Assembly: GCA_025655455.1 (NCBI GenBank)
Contig: JAHXIV010000013.1
Coordinates: 181,264 to 245,263, forward strand
DNA length: 64,000 nt
DNA from: a gamma proteobacterium symbiont of Taylorina sp.
Lineage (GTDB): Bacteria; Pseudomonadota; Gammaproteobacteria; GRL18
Direction: 5' to 3'
Part shown: piece after piece, positions 21,222 through 30,645 of the stretch
Numbering within the stretch: position 1 is the stretch's first letter
How the letters are laid out: every line of letters starts with the position of its first letter
Made by a program: the position numbers and the translations under genes
Notes under the pieces: model-generated
Seen by the model: only the letters and a program-made list of their open reading frames with translations
Told to the model about the DNA's origin: nothing
The model's database searches: none

Positions 21222-22445
21222 TCAAAGTTGAAAAACAATCAGATCAGCAGCCTTTTTGCCGGCAATAATGGCACCTTCATGCAAGCCATCATAAAGATAG
21301 GCTCCTGCATGACAGGTATTATTATCACCATTATCAGCAATAATTTGATCTCTGTATTTAAAGGATTTTACCGTATACATCGGGGTATGATGTTCGGCAC
21401 GATAGATGATTGATTCTTTACTAATAAGACTATCAAGATTAAAGGATAAATTGTATCTTGGGCTGGCTTTGAGTCCGCAGAGTCGATTCAGGCAGGCATT
21501 ATATCCCCAGCCATCTTTAGTCTGGAAAAAATCAAATTCTGAAGCCTGACTGATACCATAATTTTTATAAATCAATAAATCCGTATGAACAATGGTGTGT
21601 GCCCTGTTTTCTTGCCAAGATCTAAAATACACCTGTTCTTTTTCAGTTGAATCTGAAAGTAATTTTAGAACCTGATCAGGCGGAACTGCAAATATAATCT
21701 TATCAAAAAATTCTGTCTGTTTATTGCCTATACAAATACTGACCCCGCTCTCTGAGCGACTAATATTACTGATATCAGCATTCACTACCACTTCACCATT
21801 AAATTGCTGCAGTATTTTTTCTATATAGCTATAGGCTCCACCTTTAATATGATACCAGTCAGCCTGCACATAATGAGATAAGGCTGAAAGTGCCAGTTCT
21901 GCCGGTATTCTATTGACCCATTTATAGGGAATAGAGTAACAATACATGGTAAGAAGCTTTAACCAGGAGTTTTTAATACTATGCTCTTTGACATAATATG
22001 CCATCGACTGTCCATGAAACTCGGATGATTTTTTATAACGGGCTGTTAACCATAAACCCGCTGCTGATAAATAAACAAAAACTAATTTTATTAATTCAAA
22101 AATACGCAATAAACCACGAATATTCTTAGCAATGACCGTGCGTGATAAGTAACGTTTACCCTCTTTATTAAAAATAGATGAGCCGACATTAATAGGTTCC
22201 AGTTCAACTTCTAATTCTTTCATCAAGGATAAAAAAGTATGAAACTCAGATGAAAATTCAACCACACCGCCTTCTAATATAATATCGGGATCAAGATTGT
22301 TTACCTTAACATTCTTATTCAGGGTACGAATATGACCACCCAATATTGCCTGTTTTTCAAAAACAGTCACCTGATGTCCATTTTTATTAAGGTAGTAGGC
22401 TGCCGTCATGCCACTGGCACCACCACCGATAATAGCAACCTTCAT
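21222..22445 (-). CDS. FAD-dependent amine-oxidase-like oxidoreductase (NAD(P)-binding Rossmann)
   Basis: MKVAIIGGGASGMTAAYYLNKNGHQVTVFEKQAILGGHIRTL dinucleotide-binding motif; C-terminal GAYLYDGLHEGAIIAGKKAAD. Confidence 0.8.
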   Translation of the reverse strand: MKVAIIGGGASGMTAAYYLNKNGHQVTVFEKQAILGGHIRTLNKNVKVNNLDPDIILEGGVVEFSSEFHTFLSLMKELEVELEPINVGSSIFNKEGKRYLSRTVIAKNIRGLLRIFELIKLVFVYLSAAGLWLTARYKKSSEFHGQSMAYYVKEHSIKNSWLKLLTMYCYSIPYKWVNRIPAELALSALSHYVQADWYHIKGGAYSYIEKILQQFNGEVVVNADISNISRSESGVSICIGNKQTEFFDKIIFAVPPDQVLKLLSDSTEKEQVYFRSWQENRAHTIVHTDLLIYKNYGISQASEFDFFQTKDGWGYNACLNRLCGLKASPRYNLSFNLDSLISKESIIYRAEHHTPMYTVKSFKYRDQIIADNGDNNTCHAGAYLYDGLHEGAIIAGKKAADLIVFQL

Positions 22446-23971
22446 AGTATTTTATCACCTGATAATGTTTGATAAAGTTTTGCCCCGGTCCAGAAGGTAC
22501 CGGCAAAACCGGCAAAACCGGAAGAGGCATTACAGAAATACAGATTATTAAGTGATGTTTTGTGATTTAGCCGCCTGATGTTCATATTTTCAGGTGTCAG
22601 GATGGAACCATAGGAATTACCCTGAGGACACCAGCAGAATCGTTTATTGGTCGTAGGGCTTCCAGTTATTTTAAAGACCAGATGTTTTCTAAAGTCAGGG
22701 ATATAGTTTTTTTCAACTACATCAATCATTGCATTGAGTATTTCTTTCTTTTTCTTTCTATAAGCAGGCTTATCAGACTCTCTGAGGTTTTTAAAATAAT
22801 CATAATCAGCCACAGTTAAAAATTCTATAATTTGTTCACCAGGCGGTCTGTCTGAACTATCCTCTGTTAAAAATCCCGGCGTACAAATGGCAAAGCTCGG
22901 ATTGCTATAATCATGCTCCTGATACATGGTTTTAAATGATTCATTCAAATCAACGCTGCCGCTATGAAATACATTCCACTTTCCAAAACCATATTTTTCC
23001 AGATCAATATCTTTGACAGCACAATAAGCCATAAAATTAGAAGCTGAATATTCATAATCCAGTTTCTTTTGTATACTATGAGATAACTTTTCCATTCCAA
23101 TCATATCCGCAGCCAGTTTAGGATCCATATTGCAAATGATATTTTTTCCTGGATACTCATAATCCTGACCACTCATTAAATCTTTTGCTATCACACTGCT
23201 AACTGTTTTATTGTCAATAACAAAGTCCATAACTTCCTGGTTGTACACTATCGAGCCATTATTGCTTTCAATGACTTCAACAAGCGAGTTGATCACATGT
23301 TCAAAGTGTTTAGTCGGAAAAAAAGCACCTTTTTGATAACCGGTAAATAATAGTACCCAGGCATGGAAGGACAGTTGATTGGGTGGTAATAAAAAATCAG
23401 GCCATTGCAGTGCCAATAAAGTTTGCGCTTCTTTAGGCAGGCAAAATAAATCAAAAACCTCCTGTATAGTATTTTTTCGATACTTAAATACACTGATGGC
23501 TGCCTGTGGTAATTTAAACAGGTTTCGATTGAAACCTGCTGAAGATAAATGGTCAAATGCTCTACTTACTTTTTCAACTGTTATAATAAAGCGTTTAATA
23601 TTGTCGCTGGAATCAGGAAAAAGCCGACTTAATCGACTGATCAACAGTTGATTATCACCGGTTATTTCAAGTGAATAACCAGGCATTTTCATATGATCAT
23701 AACCATTGGGATCATACTGTTCAAATGTTACTTTTTTGTTAAGATTTAAGTGACTAAGAATACGATTGACGGTTTGCCCTTCACCACAGCCCCAAACATA
23801 ATGCAATTGTGCATTAAATTTATATTTTTTTCCCATTGTAAAAGTATGACCAAATCCACCGGGGAATTCATGTGCTTCAATAATCCGGACTTTTTTTCCT
23901 GCCTTCGCCATCAGAGCACCAAAAACCAGTGCCGACAAACCACTACCCACTATTAAATAGTCTGGTTTCAT
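22442..23971 (-). CDS. Phytoene desaturase/CrtISO-like FAD oxidoreductase
   Basis: DYLIVGSGLSALVFGALMAKAGKKVRIIEAHEFPGGFGHTF; C-terminal YFCNASSGFAGFAGTFWTGAKL; 4-nt overlap with the downstream oxidoreductase. Confidence 0.78.
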   Translation of the reverse strand: MKPDYLIVGSGLSALVFGALMAKAGKKVRIIEAHEFPGGFGHTFTMGKKYKFNAQLHYVWGCGEGQTVNRILSHLNLNKKVTFEQYDPNGYDHMKMPGYSLEITGDNQLLISRLSRLFPDSSDNIKRFIITVEKVSRAFDHLSSAGFNRNLFKLPQAAISVFKYRKNTIQEVFDLFCLPKEAQTLLALQWPDFLLPPNQLSFHAWVLLFTGYQKGAFFPTKHFEHVINSLVEVIESNNGSIVYNQEVMDFVIDNKTVSSVIAKDLMSGQDYEYPGKNIICNMDPKLAADMIGMEKLSHSIQKKLDYEYSASNFMAYCAVKDIDLEKYGFGKWNVFHSGSVDLNESFKTMYQEHDYSNPSFAICTPGFLTEDSSDRPPGEQIIEFLTVADYDYFKNLRESDKPAYRKKKKEILNAMIDVVEKNYIPDFRKHLVFKITGSPTTNKRFCWCPQGNSYGSILTPENMNIRRLNHKTSLNNLYFCNASSGFAGFAGTFWTGAKLYQTLSGDKIL

Positions 23972-24041
23972 TTTATTGTCCTGGATTTAAATGGGGGTCG
24001 TATAATATATACCCAAGCTACTCTGAATCCCTCAAATAGGG

Positions 24042-25745
24042 TTAAAGAGGCGTATCAACTTCCTCATCTATCATATTATAGTTGTATACACGGTTTCGTC
24101 CTGCCTGTTTGGCTGCATATAAAGCAGCATCAGCAGCAGTCACCAACGCTTGCGGCTTATCTGCGTGTTCTGGACAGGAAGCAATACCAATACTGACCGT
24201 TAACGAGATTTGCAAACCATTACCAATATCCCATTGTTCACTCGACATCCTTTCACATAGGCGTTGAGCAAACATTGAAGCTGCGGTCGAATCAATTTCC
24301 GGCAGCAATATAGTGAATTCTTCACCGCCATAGCGATACACGTGGTCAGCTACCCTCGCCTGAGCTGTCAGACGATTTCCTAATTCCCGTAAAATTGCAT
24401 CACCAGCTGGATGCCCATAGGTATCATTCACCTGCTTAAAATGATCGATATCAATCATAAGCAATGATACCGGGCGATGATAGCGTGTATACCGCCCAAT
24501 CGACTCTTTCAGCTCAAGATCAAATTGACGACGGTTGTACAGATCTGTCAGGCCGTCATGTGTTGCCATTTGATGCAGCTTAAATTCATTCTGAGCCATC
24601 CGTTTGGCAATACGACCAACAAACCAATAAAAGAATATGATTAAAATAGCCGCTGCGATAACCAGCACACCCGAGCCAATCAGCACAGTTTTTTTAACCT
24701 GCTTCATATTGCCGGAGGTGTCAACAAGCATCACCAGGGCACCAACAGGTCGCCCGGATACATCCGGCAATATTTGGATAATGGCATATTGATTGCCCAC
24801 TATAAAGTGGGACTTAATCGCCCTATATTGTTTATTGAAGTCCATTTCCATAATGAATGCTGACAGCACTTCCGGTAGAAACTGTTTTCCGTGCATACTG
24901 ACAACGATTTGTGGAAAACGATTCCAGTCCGACACCTTGCCGAAGGTACGCATGCCGCTTTCCCAACCTTTTTGATCGAGGTATTTTTTATTGATCAGTA
25001 CAAAAATGTCCAATCCAAAAAGATTGCGAATCGAGTCAATCGTTTGATCCACTTCCATGCCCAATTCTACAAAACCAAGCAGTTTTCGGGTTTTTTCTTC
25101 ATACCATGGCTGGACATAACGTAATGTCAGGGTTCCCAATGGACCGAGTTCAATGCCATAGGCATCTGTCCCACCCTGCTGGGCAGTCAGCGTGGTCTGA
25201 CGATTAATCGTATCACCGTATTTTTCCGGTTTGTGTACACGTAACAGATTGACACGCTCTGCATCGGTAAAATAAAAATGGGTGATACCATAATGACGAT
25301 TAATATTTTCATAGATGGGAATAGAACGCTGCAACAGGCTCAAACGGTCGTGCTTTGCAAGGGCAGCACTCAGTTTTGAGTCTGTCTTGAGCACATCCAT
25401 TACAGTTTGCAGCGCTTTAGCATCCTGCTGAATGCTATTTTGAAAGAGGTTATTTGTGGTTGATTTTAACTCTAAAACACCACTATTAATAGTCCGGTAT
25501 TCATGAAAATAGACGATGATGATAATGAGTAAAACTGCGAAAGAGAGTGTAATAATAATGGGTGTAAGAAATTTAAAACGCAGCTGGGTAATATATTGTC
25601 TAACCTTAGCATCAACATTGTCAGAGGAAAAAATCTGTGCTTCAGCGGGTGTTTTTATCGATTCATTGGGAGGTTGATTATTCATCATACTACCTATCAT
25701 ATTCACATATATTATTTTATAACACAAACACCGCAGTCTGACCAT
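24042..25745 (-). CDS. Membrane GGDEF diguanylate cyclase with periplasmic double-Cache-like sensor
   Basis: Two TMs flanking an extracytoplasmic region (HYGITHFYFTDAERVNLLRVHKPEKYGD), C-terminal YGGEEFTILLPE. Confidence 0.88.
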   Translation of the reverse strand: MVRLRCLCYKIIYVNMIGSMMNNQPPNESIKTPAEAQIFSSDNVDAKVRQYITQLRFKFLTPIIITLSFAVLLIIIIVYFHEYRTINSGVLELKSTTNNLFQNSIQQDAKALQTVMDVLKTDSKLSAALAKHDRLSLLQRSIPIYENINRHYGITHFYFTDAERVNLLRVHKPEKYGDTINRQTTLTAQQGGTDAYGIELGPLGTLTLRYVQPWYEEKTRKLLGFVELGMEVDQTIDSIRNLFGLDIFVLINKKYLDQKGWESGMRTFGKVSDWNRFPQIVVSMHGKQFLPEVLSAFIMEMDFNKQYRAIKSHFIVGNQYAIIQILPDVSGRPVGALVMLVDTSGNMKQVKKTVLIGSGVLVIAAAILIIFFYWFVGRIAKRMAQNEFKLHQMATHDGLTDLYNRRQFDLELKESIGRYTRYHRPVSLLMIDIDHFKQVNDTYGHPAGDAILRELGNRLTAQARVADHVYRYGGEEFTILLPEIDSTAASMFAQRLCERMSSEQWDIGNGLQISLTVSIGIASCPEHADKPQALVTAADAALYAAKQAGRNRVYNYNMIDEEVDTPL

Positions 25746-25848
25746 TACTTACTAATAAGTCTAGTCTATTTTTTCAATATTATCATCACTTAAAAGAAAT
25801 CTTGTGCTTAGATTGTTATTAAGTTTTACATGATATGCTGATATGCCT

Positions 25849-27003
25849 TTATAAGAAAATAGCTTGTAATTCATTGAGATATTGAAGACCCCGCTGAGTG
25901 GGCTTGATATGGTGAAGCTGCCACTGAATTAAATCCAGTGCAATTGCTTTTTGTAATCCTTTTTCAAGATGATTAATCGCCAGTCCTGTGTGACGGGTAA
26001 ATAATTCAGAACTAAAGCCATCCACCAGGCGACTGGCATTAAGCATAAATTCAAAACAAAGATCATGATGAGAAAGTCGATCCTCCCCATGCATAGTTGA
26101 ATTTTCCATATATGTAAAAGGATGTTTTTCCTTCCAGCGACGCTTCACCTGCTGTTGCTGAGCATTGGATATTTTTCCATGAGCACCAGCACCAATGCCC
26201 AGATAATCACCAAATTGCCAATAATTCAGATTATGTCGACATTGGTAATTCTCTTTAGAATAAGCTGAGATTTCATAATGCTGAAATTTATTTTCAGCCA
26301 ATAACTGCTGACACTGCAGCTGCATTTCATAAGTTAAATCATCTTCAGGTACCGGCGGCGGATGACTATGAAATAGTGTATTAGGCTCTATGGTTAATTG
26401 ATAATGGGAGAGATGGCTTGTTTGAAAATTAATAGCCTGCTGCACGTCTATAATTGATTCTTTCAGTGTTTGACCGGGCAATCCATACATCAGATCCAGA
26501 TTGATATTATCAAAGCCCGCTGCTTGCGCCCGTTCTATAGCCTGACATGCCTGCTGACTATTGTGGATACGACCAATTTTTTGTAATAAGACATCATTAA
26601 AACTCTGAATCCCCATTGATAAGCGGTTAATTCCGGCACTGTAAAATTCCGCAAATTTAATCTGATCCACAGTACCGGGATTGGCTTCCATAGTAATTTC
26701 TGCCATCGGGGGAACTTTAAGCAATGCTCTGATATGACTTAAGAGTCTATGTAATTGTTCCGGTTCAATTAAACTGGGCGTTCCTCCGCCAATAAAAATA
26801 CTCTGTATACTTCTGCCCCAGATATCCGGTAATTGCTGTTGTAAATCTATCAGCAGAGCATTAACATATTGTTCATCTCTTTGCCGGGATTCAAGTTTGT
26901 AATCAATGGCATGGGAATTAAAGTCACAATAGGGACATTTTTGTACACACCATGGATAATGTATATAGAGTGATAAGGGTGGTAATGTGGTAAAATTTAA
27001 CAT
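25849..27003 (-). CDS. hemW: Radical SAM heme chaperone / coproporphyrinogen III oxidase-like protein
   Basis: LSLYIHYPWCVQKCPYCDFNSH; FIGGGTPSL; EITMEANPGT; GLPGQT. Confidence 0.94.
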   Translation of the reverse strand: MLNFTTLPPLSLYIHYPWCVQKCPYCDFNSHAIDYKLESRQRDEQYVNALLIDLQQQLPDIWGRSIQSIFIGGGTPSLIEPEQLHRLLSHIRALLKVPPMAEITMEANPGTVDQIKFAEFYSAGINRLSMGIQSFNDVLLQKIGRIHNSQQACQAIERAQAAGFDNINLDLMYGLPGQTLKESIIDVQQAINFQTSHLSHYQLTIEPNTLFHSHPPPVPEDDLTYEMQLQCQQLLAENKFQHYEISAYSKENYQCRHNLNYWQFGDYLGIGAGAHGKISNAQQQQVKRRWKEKHPFTYMENSTMHGEDRLSHHDLCFEFMLNASRLVDGFSSELFTRHTGLAINHLEKGLQKAIALDLIQWQLHHIKPTQRGLQYLNELQAIFL

Positions 27004-27044
27004 AACTTTATTATCCTAAGCATATCTGGTATCGGAGTCAAATT

Positions 27045-27896
27045 GTGTTAATAGATTTTACAAAAATGCATGGCCTGGGTAATGATTTTGTTGTTATTGA
27101 TGCCATTTCTCAAAATATAAATTTAACAATTGAACAGATCTGTTTTATTGCTGACCGTCACTTTGGTATTGGCTGTGACCAATTATTGCTGGTAGAACAC
27201 TCTGATTCAGCTGATGTTGATTTTAAATACCGAATATTTAATGCTGATGGTGGTGAGGTTGAACAATGTGGTAATGGTGCACGCTGTTTTGCCCGTTTCG
27301 TGCAGGAAAAAAAACTGACCTCTAAGAATACAATCATTGTGGAAACCTGCAGCGGAGTCATTACTCTAAGGCTTAATGAACGGGGAATGGTGACAGTAGA
27401 CATGGGTCAGCCAGCTTTTGATGTCAAACAACTGCCCTTTTTAGCTGCATTAGATGATTCTCAGCAAGATAATCGTTATAATCTCACCATAATAACAAAA
27501 ACAGGTTCAGAGACTCTGGAATTTTCAGCGGTTTCAATGGGAAATCCTCATATTACCTTAAAGAGTGACGATCTGGATCATTATCCTGTACAGGAAATAG
27601 GACAAATATTAGAATCCCACCCCAGTTTTCCACAACGGGTCAATGTCGGATTTATGCAGATTCTTAATCAGCATCAGATACGACTACGGGTTTATGAACG
27701 TGGTTCTGGTGAAACCTTAGCCTGTGGTACTGGTGCATGTGCCGCTGTTGCCAATGCAATCAGTCGCAATTGGCTGGTATCACCGGTTGAAGTCGTACTG
27801 CCTGCAGGCAGTTTACACATACAATGGCAGCAGGGACAGTCACTGATGATGACCGGTCCGGCAAGTTTTGTTTATGAAGGTCAAATAATACTATGA
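27045..27896 (+). CDS. dapF: Diaminopimelate epimerase
   Basis: FTKMHGLGNDFVVID; NADGGEVEQCGNGARCFARF; ERGSGETLACGTGACAA. Confidence 0.97.
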   Translation: MLIDFTKMHGLGNDFVVIDAISQNINLTIEQICFIADRHFGIGCDQLLLVEHSDSADVDFKYRIFNADGGEVEQCGNGARCFARFVQEKKLTSKNTIIVETCSGVITLRLNERGMVTVDMGQPAFDVKQLPFLAALDDSQQDNRYNLTIITKTGSETLEFSAVSMGNPHITLKSDDLDHYPVQEIGQILESHPSFPQRVNVGFMQILNQHQIRLRVYERGSGETLACGTGACAAVANAISRNWLVSPVEVVLPAGSLHIQWQQGQSLMMTGPASFVYEGQIIL

Positions 27897-28615
27897 ATGC
27901 AAGCAGTGAATTAGAAAAAGAAACAACTGAGATTGAACAGAATAATGCTCAGGACGAACAAACTGTAATTAATTATTTAAATACACACCCGGATTTTTTT
28001 AATCATAATCCTTCCTTATTAGCCAATATAAAAATTGCTCATAATAGTGGTTCAGCCATCTCACTGATTGAACGACAGGTTGATATCTTAAGACAGCAGA
28101 ATAAACAGCAGAAGATTCAACTGGCAGAATTATTTGAAATCGCCAATGAAAATGAACAGTCTAATCAAAAAATTCACAAACTGATCCTCGCATTACTGGA
28201 CAGCAAAAACCTGAGCACCAGTGAAAAAGCACTCACTAAAGTACTGTGTAATGACTTTTCTGTCGATGCAATTTCTCTAAGAGTTTTCGTTGAACCGAAA
28301 ACCAAACAGGCACAACAGTTTTTTATTGCAAAAGATTCCCCGGTTGCCAATCAGCTGGACAAACTACTCTACACCCGCAAGCCTCAATGCGGCTATTTTA
28401 AAAATCTGCATCTAGAGGAATTATTTGCAGAGCAGGCAGAATCGCTGGCTTCATTTGCGGTATTACCACTATTTGTAGAAAAAAATAATTGTTTTGGTGT
28501 GTTAATTATGGGCAGTCATAATATTCGACGTTTTAGCGCCGATATGGGGACTTTGTTTTTAGAACGGATGAGTGAAAGTATCAGCCATATTTTAATTTCT
28601 TTTGTAAAGAAATAA
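27893..28615 (+). CDS. DUF484 family protein
   Basis: VINYLNTHPDFFNHNPSLLANIKIAH; 4-nt overlap with dapF, the conserved dapF-DUF484 arrangement. Confidence 0.9.
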   Translation: MNASSELEKETTEIEQNNAQDEQTVINYLNTHPDFFNHNPSLLANIKIAHNSGSAISLIERQVDILRQQNKQQKIQLAELFEIANENEQSNQKIHKLILALLDSKNLSTSEKALTKVLCNDFSVDAISLRVFVEPKTKQAQQFFIAKDSPVANQLDKLLYTRKPQCGYFKNLHLEELFAEQAESLASFAVLPLFVEKNNCFGVLIMGSHNIRRFSADMGTLFLERMSESISHILISFVKK

Positions 28616-28632
28616 TTTTAGCAGATATGAAT

Positions 28633-28706
28633 GGGGTCGGAGTCAAATGACATGAGTACTGAATTTAATGGATTTTCGATAGTATATGTCATTTGACTCC
28701 GACCCC
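28633..28706. repeat. REP-like hairpin with perfect 21-bp inverted repeat
   Basis: ggggtcggagtcaaatgacat ... atgtcatttgactccgacccc. Confidence 0.9.
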
Positions 28707-28723
28707 TCCCTGCCTCCACCATA

Positions 28724-30223
28724 TTAGATCAAAGCCTCCAGCTCATCCAGATTGCGTATGACTTCCTTATTCAAATCAATATGTCGTTTACTGATACTGA
28801 GATTGTTTCCTTTAAACACTTCTAATGCTTCGAACTGATTCATATCAATATCAATATGTTCTTTATTGAGAACAACAAAATCATCCCCATGGATTCTGAA
28901 TATCATTGATGGAGCACAATTTGTATGCAGGTAATCCACCAGTGAGTTTAAAATATTATTACCTTCCGACCAGCCGTGTTTTTGATTATATTGAGTGAAA
29001 TTATGCAGATAAAACAGATTGATACAGCAATATTCCTTATCAAAACTATTGTGATTTAAAATAAAGTTAAGATAATCAGTATTGTAGGCACTGGTTATCT
29101 GATCGCTATAAAAATAAGCAAAGCGTTCTTTTTCCAGTTCAGTCACGGGCATCTGACTGGCTGAATCATCCAGTTTAATCGTTGCTAAAACTATAACAGC
29201 ACTTTGCACCACTGTCGGATGAAACTGCTTGCCTGACAAGGCCTTCAGCTCTTCAACAGCAGTAGCAATATCTTTGCGTCCTTTGTAGATACGATTGGTG
29301 GTCATGGCATCAAAGGCATCAGCAACAATCATAATTCTTGCCAGTTCAGGGATATCATCACCTTTAACACCCTGAGGATATCCCGTACCATCATGTTTTT
29401 CATGATGATAGATAACAATATCGGCCAGTTTTTTATACATTGGAATTCTGGAAATCAGAGCATAACTAACGCTGACATGCTGCTGAATCAGTTTATATTC
29501 CAGCCCACTGAGCTTTCCCGGCTTAAGCAGCACAGTATCCGGTGTGGCTATTTTACCGATATCATGCAGTATTCCAGCATGATAAATCAGCTCACATTCT
29601 TCTTTACTATAACCCATCTCACCAGCAACCAGTTTGCAATAGTGAGCAACACGCTGTGAATGTCCCCCGGTATAGGTATCACGATCTTCAACCATTTCGA
29701 TAAAAGCCATAATGGTATTTTCATAGTTCTTAATTTTCTCATCTTCCAGTGCCAGCAGAGCCTTTGTACGCTGTTCAACCATTTCCACAAGATGATCTTT
29801 ATATTCATTATTTTCTTTATAAGCCACCAGTTTTCTGACAGTTTTATAAAGTGTTGCATTCATCTGGGCGTAATCAACCGGTTTAATAATATAACCGGTA
29901 ATACCCAGACGAATCGCATCAATAAAGTAACTGGCATCACTATAGGCTGAAACAATAATAACTTCCTGCTCTTCATTGAATGTCTTAATTCCCTTTACCA
30001 TCTCCAGACCATTCATATTAGGCATATGAATATCTGTTATGACAATATCATAGTCGTGCTGATAATATTGTTCCAGACCCTGCTGTCCATCTTCAGCAAT
30101 ATCCACCTGAGTAAATATTTTCTTTAGGTAAAGCCCGATGGCATGACGTAACTCTTCATCATCTTCAACATAAAGAATTTTAATACCAACAGCCAGCGAT
30201 TTTAATGCTCTGACATCAGTCAT
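28724..30223 (-). CDS. Response regulator: REC - HD-GYP - degenerate GGDEF
   Basis: REC (KILYVEDDEELRHAI..TDIHMPNMNG..KPVDY), HAGILHDIGK and HHEKHDGTGYPQG, C-terminal RIHGDDFVVL in place of GGDEF; paralog of 44763-46298. Confidence 0.9.
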   Translation of the reverse strand: MTDVRALKSLAVGIKILYVEDDEELRHAIGLYLKKIFTQVDIAEDGQQGLEQYYQHDYDIVITDIHMPNMNGLEMVKGIKTFNEEQEVIIVSAYSDASYFIDAIRLGITGYIIKPVDYAQMNATLYKTVRKLVAYKENNEYKDHLVEMVEQRTKALLALEDEKIKNYENTIMAFIEMVEDRDTYTGGHSQRVAHYCKLVAGEMGYSKEECELIYHAGILHDIGKIATPDTVLLKPGKLSGLEYKLIQQHVSVSYALISRIPMYKKLADIVIYHHEKHDGTGYPQGVKGDDIPELARIMIVADAFDAMTTNRIYKGRKDIATAVEELKALSGKQFHPTVVQSAVIVLATIKLDDSASQMPVTELEKERFAYFYSDQITSAYNTDYLNFILNHNSFDKEYCCINLFYLHNFTQYNQKHGWSEGNNILNSLVDYLHTNCAPSMIFRIHGDDFVVLNKEHIDIDMNQFEALEVFKGNNLSISKRHIDLNKEVIRNLDELEALI

Positions 30224-30624
30224 TATATATTTTGTCTGTCAGACAACTTTTCCAGAATATGAGTCATATTCTCTATATTAACCGGCTTTCTCAAATAACT
30301 GTCACAAAGCGCAATCAGCTCATCAGTGCCCAGTTCAGGGGAACCGGTCATTGCCGCAATATAAACATCATTATCAATGGATCTGATGGCCTGAATTAAT
30401 TCCCAGCCCGTTGACTTCGGCATTTTAATATCAGTAAAAACAACATTATAATGCCCATATTCCTTAAACATCCGCAGAGCCTCTTCCCCGTCAATTGCAG
30501 TATCTACCTTGTTAAAGAATTTTTTCATAAACTGTAATGAGCCGTCCAGCACAGCTTCCTCATCGTCAACCACCAGAACATGAAGTCCCTGTAACTTGTC
30601 ACGCATTGTTTTCATATCCGGCAT
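30223..30624 (-). CDS. Stand-alone REC response regulator
   Basis: HVLVVDDEEAVLDGSL..VVFTDIKMPKSTGWEL..LRKPVN; paralog of 44350-44766. Confidence 0.9.
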   Translation of the reverse strand: MPDMKTMRDKLQGLHVLVVDDEEAVLDGSLQFMKKFFNKVDTAIDGEEALRMFKEYGHYNVVFTDIKMPKSTGWELIQAIRSIDNDVYIAAMTGSPELGTDELIALCDSYLRKPVNIENMTHILEKLSDRQNI

Positions 30625-30645
30625 TCAACACATCCTTATTCTAAA

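Noticed and set aside
24011-24045. Third copy of the TATACCCAAAC REP family
   Set aside because: Only the first ~12 bases match and the second arm is absent; kept as a possible remnant
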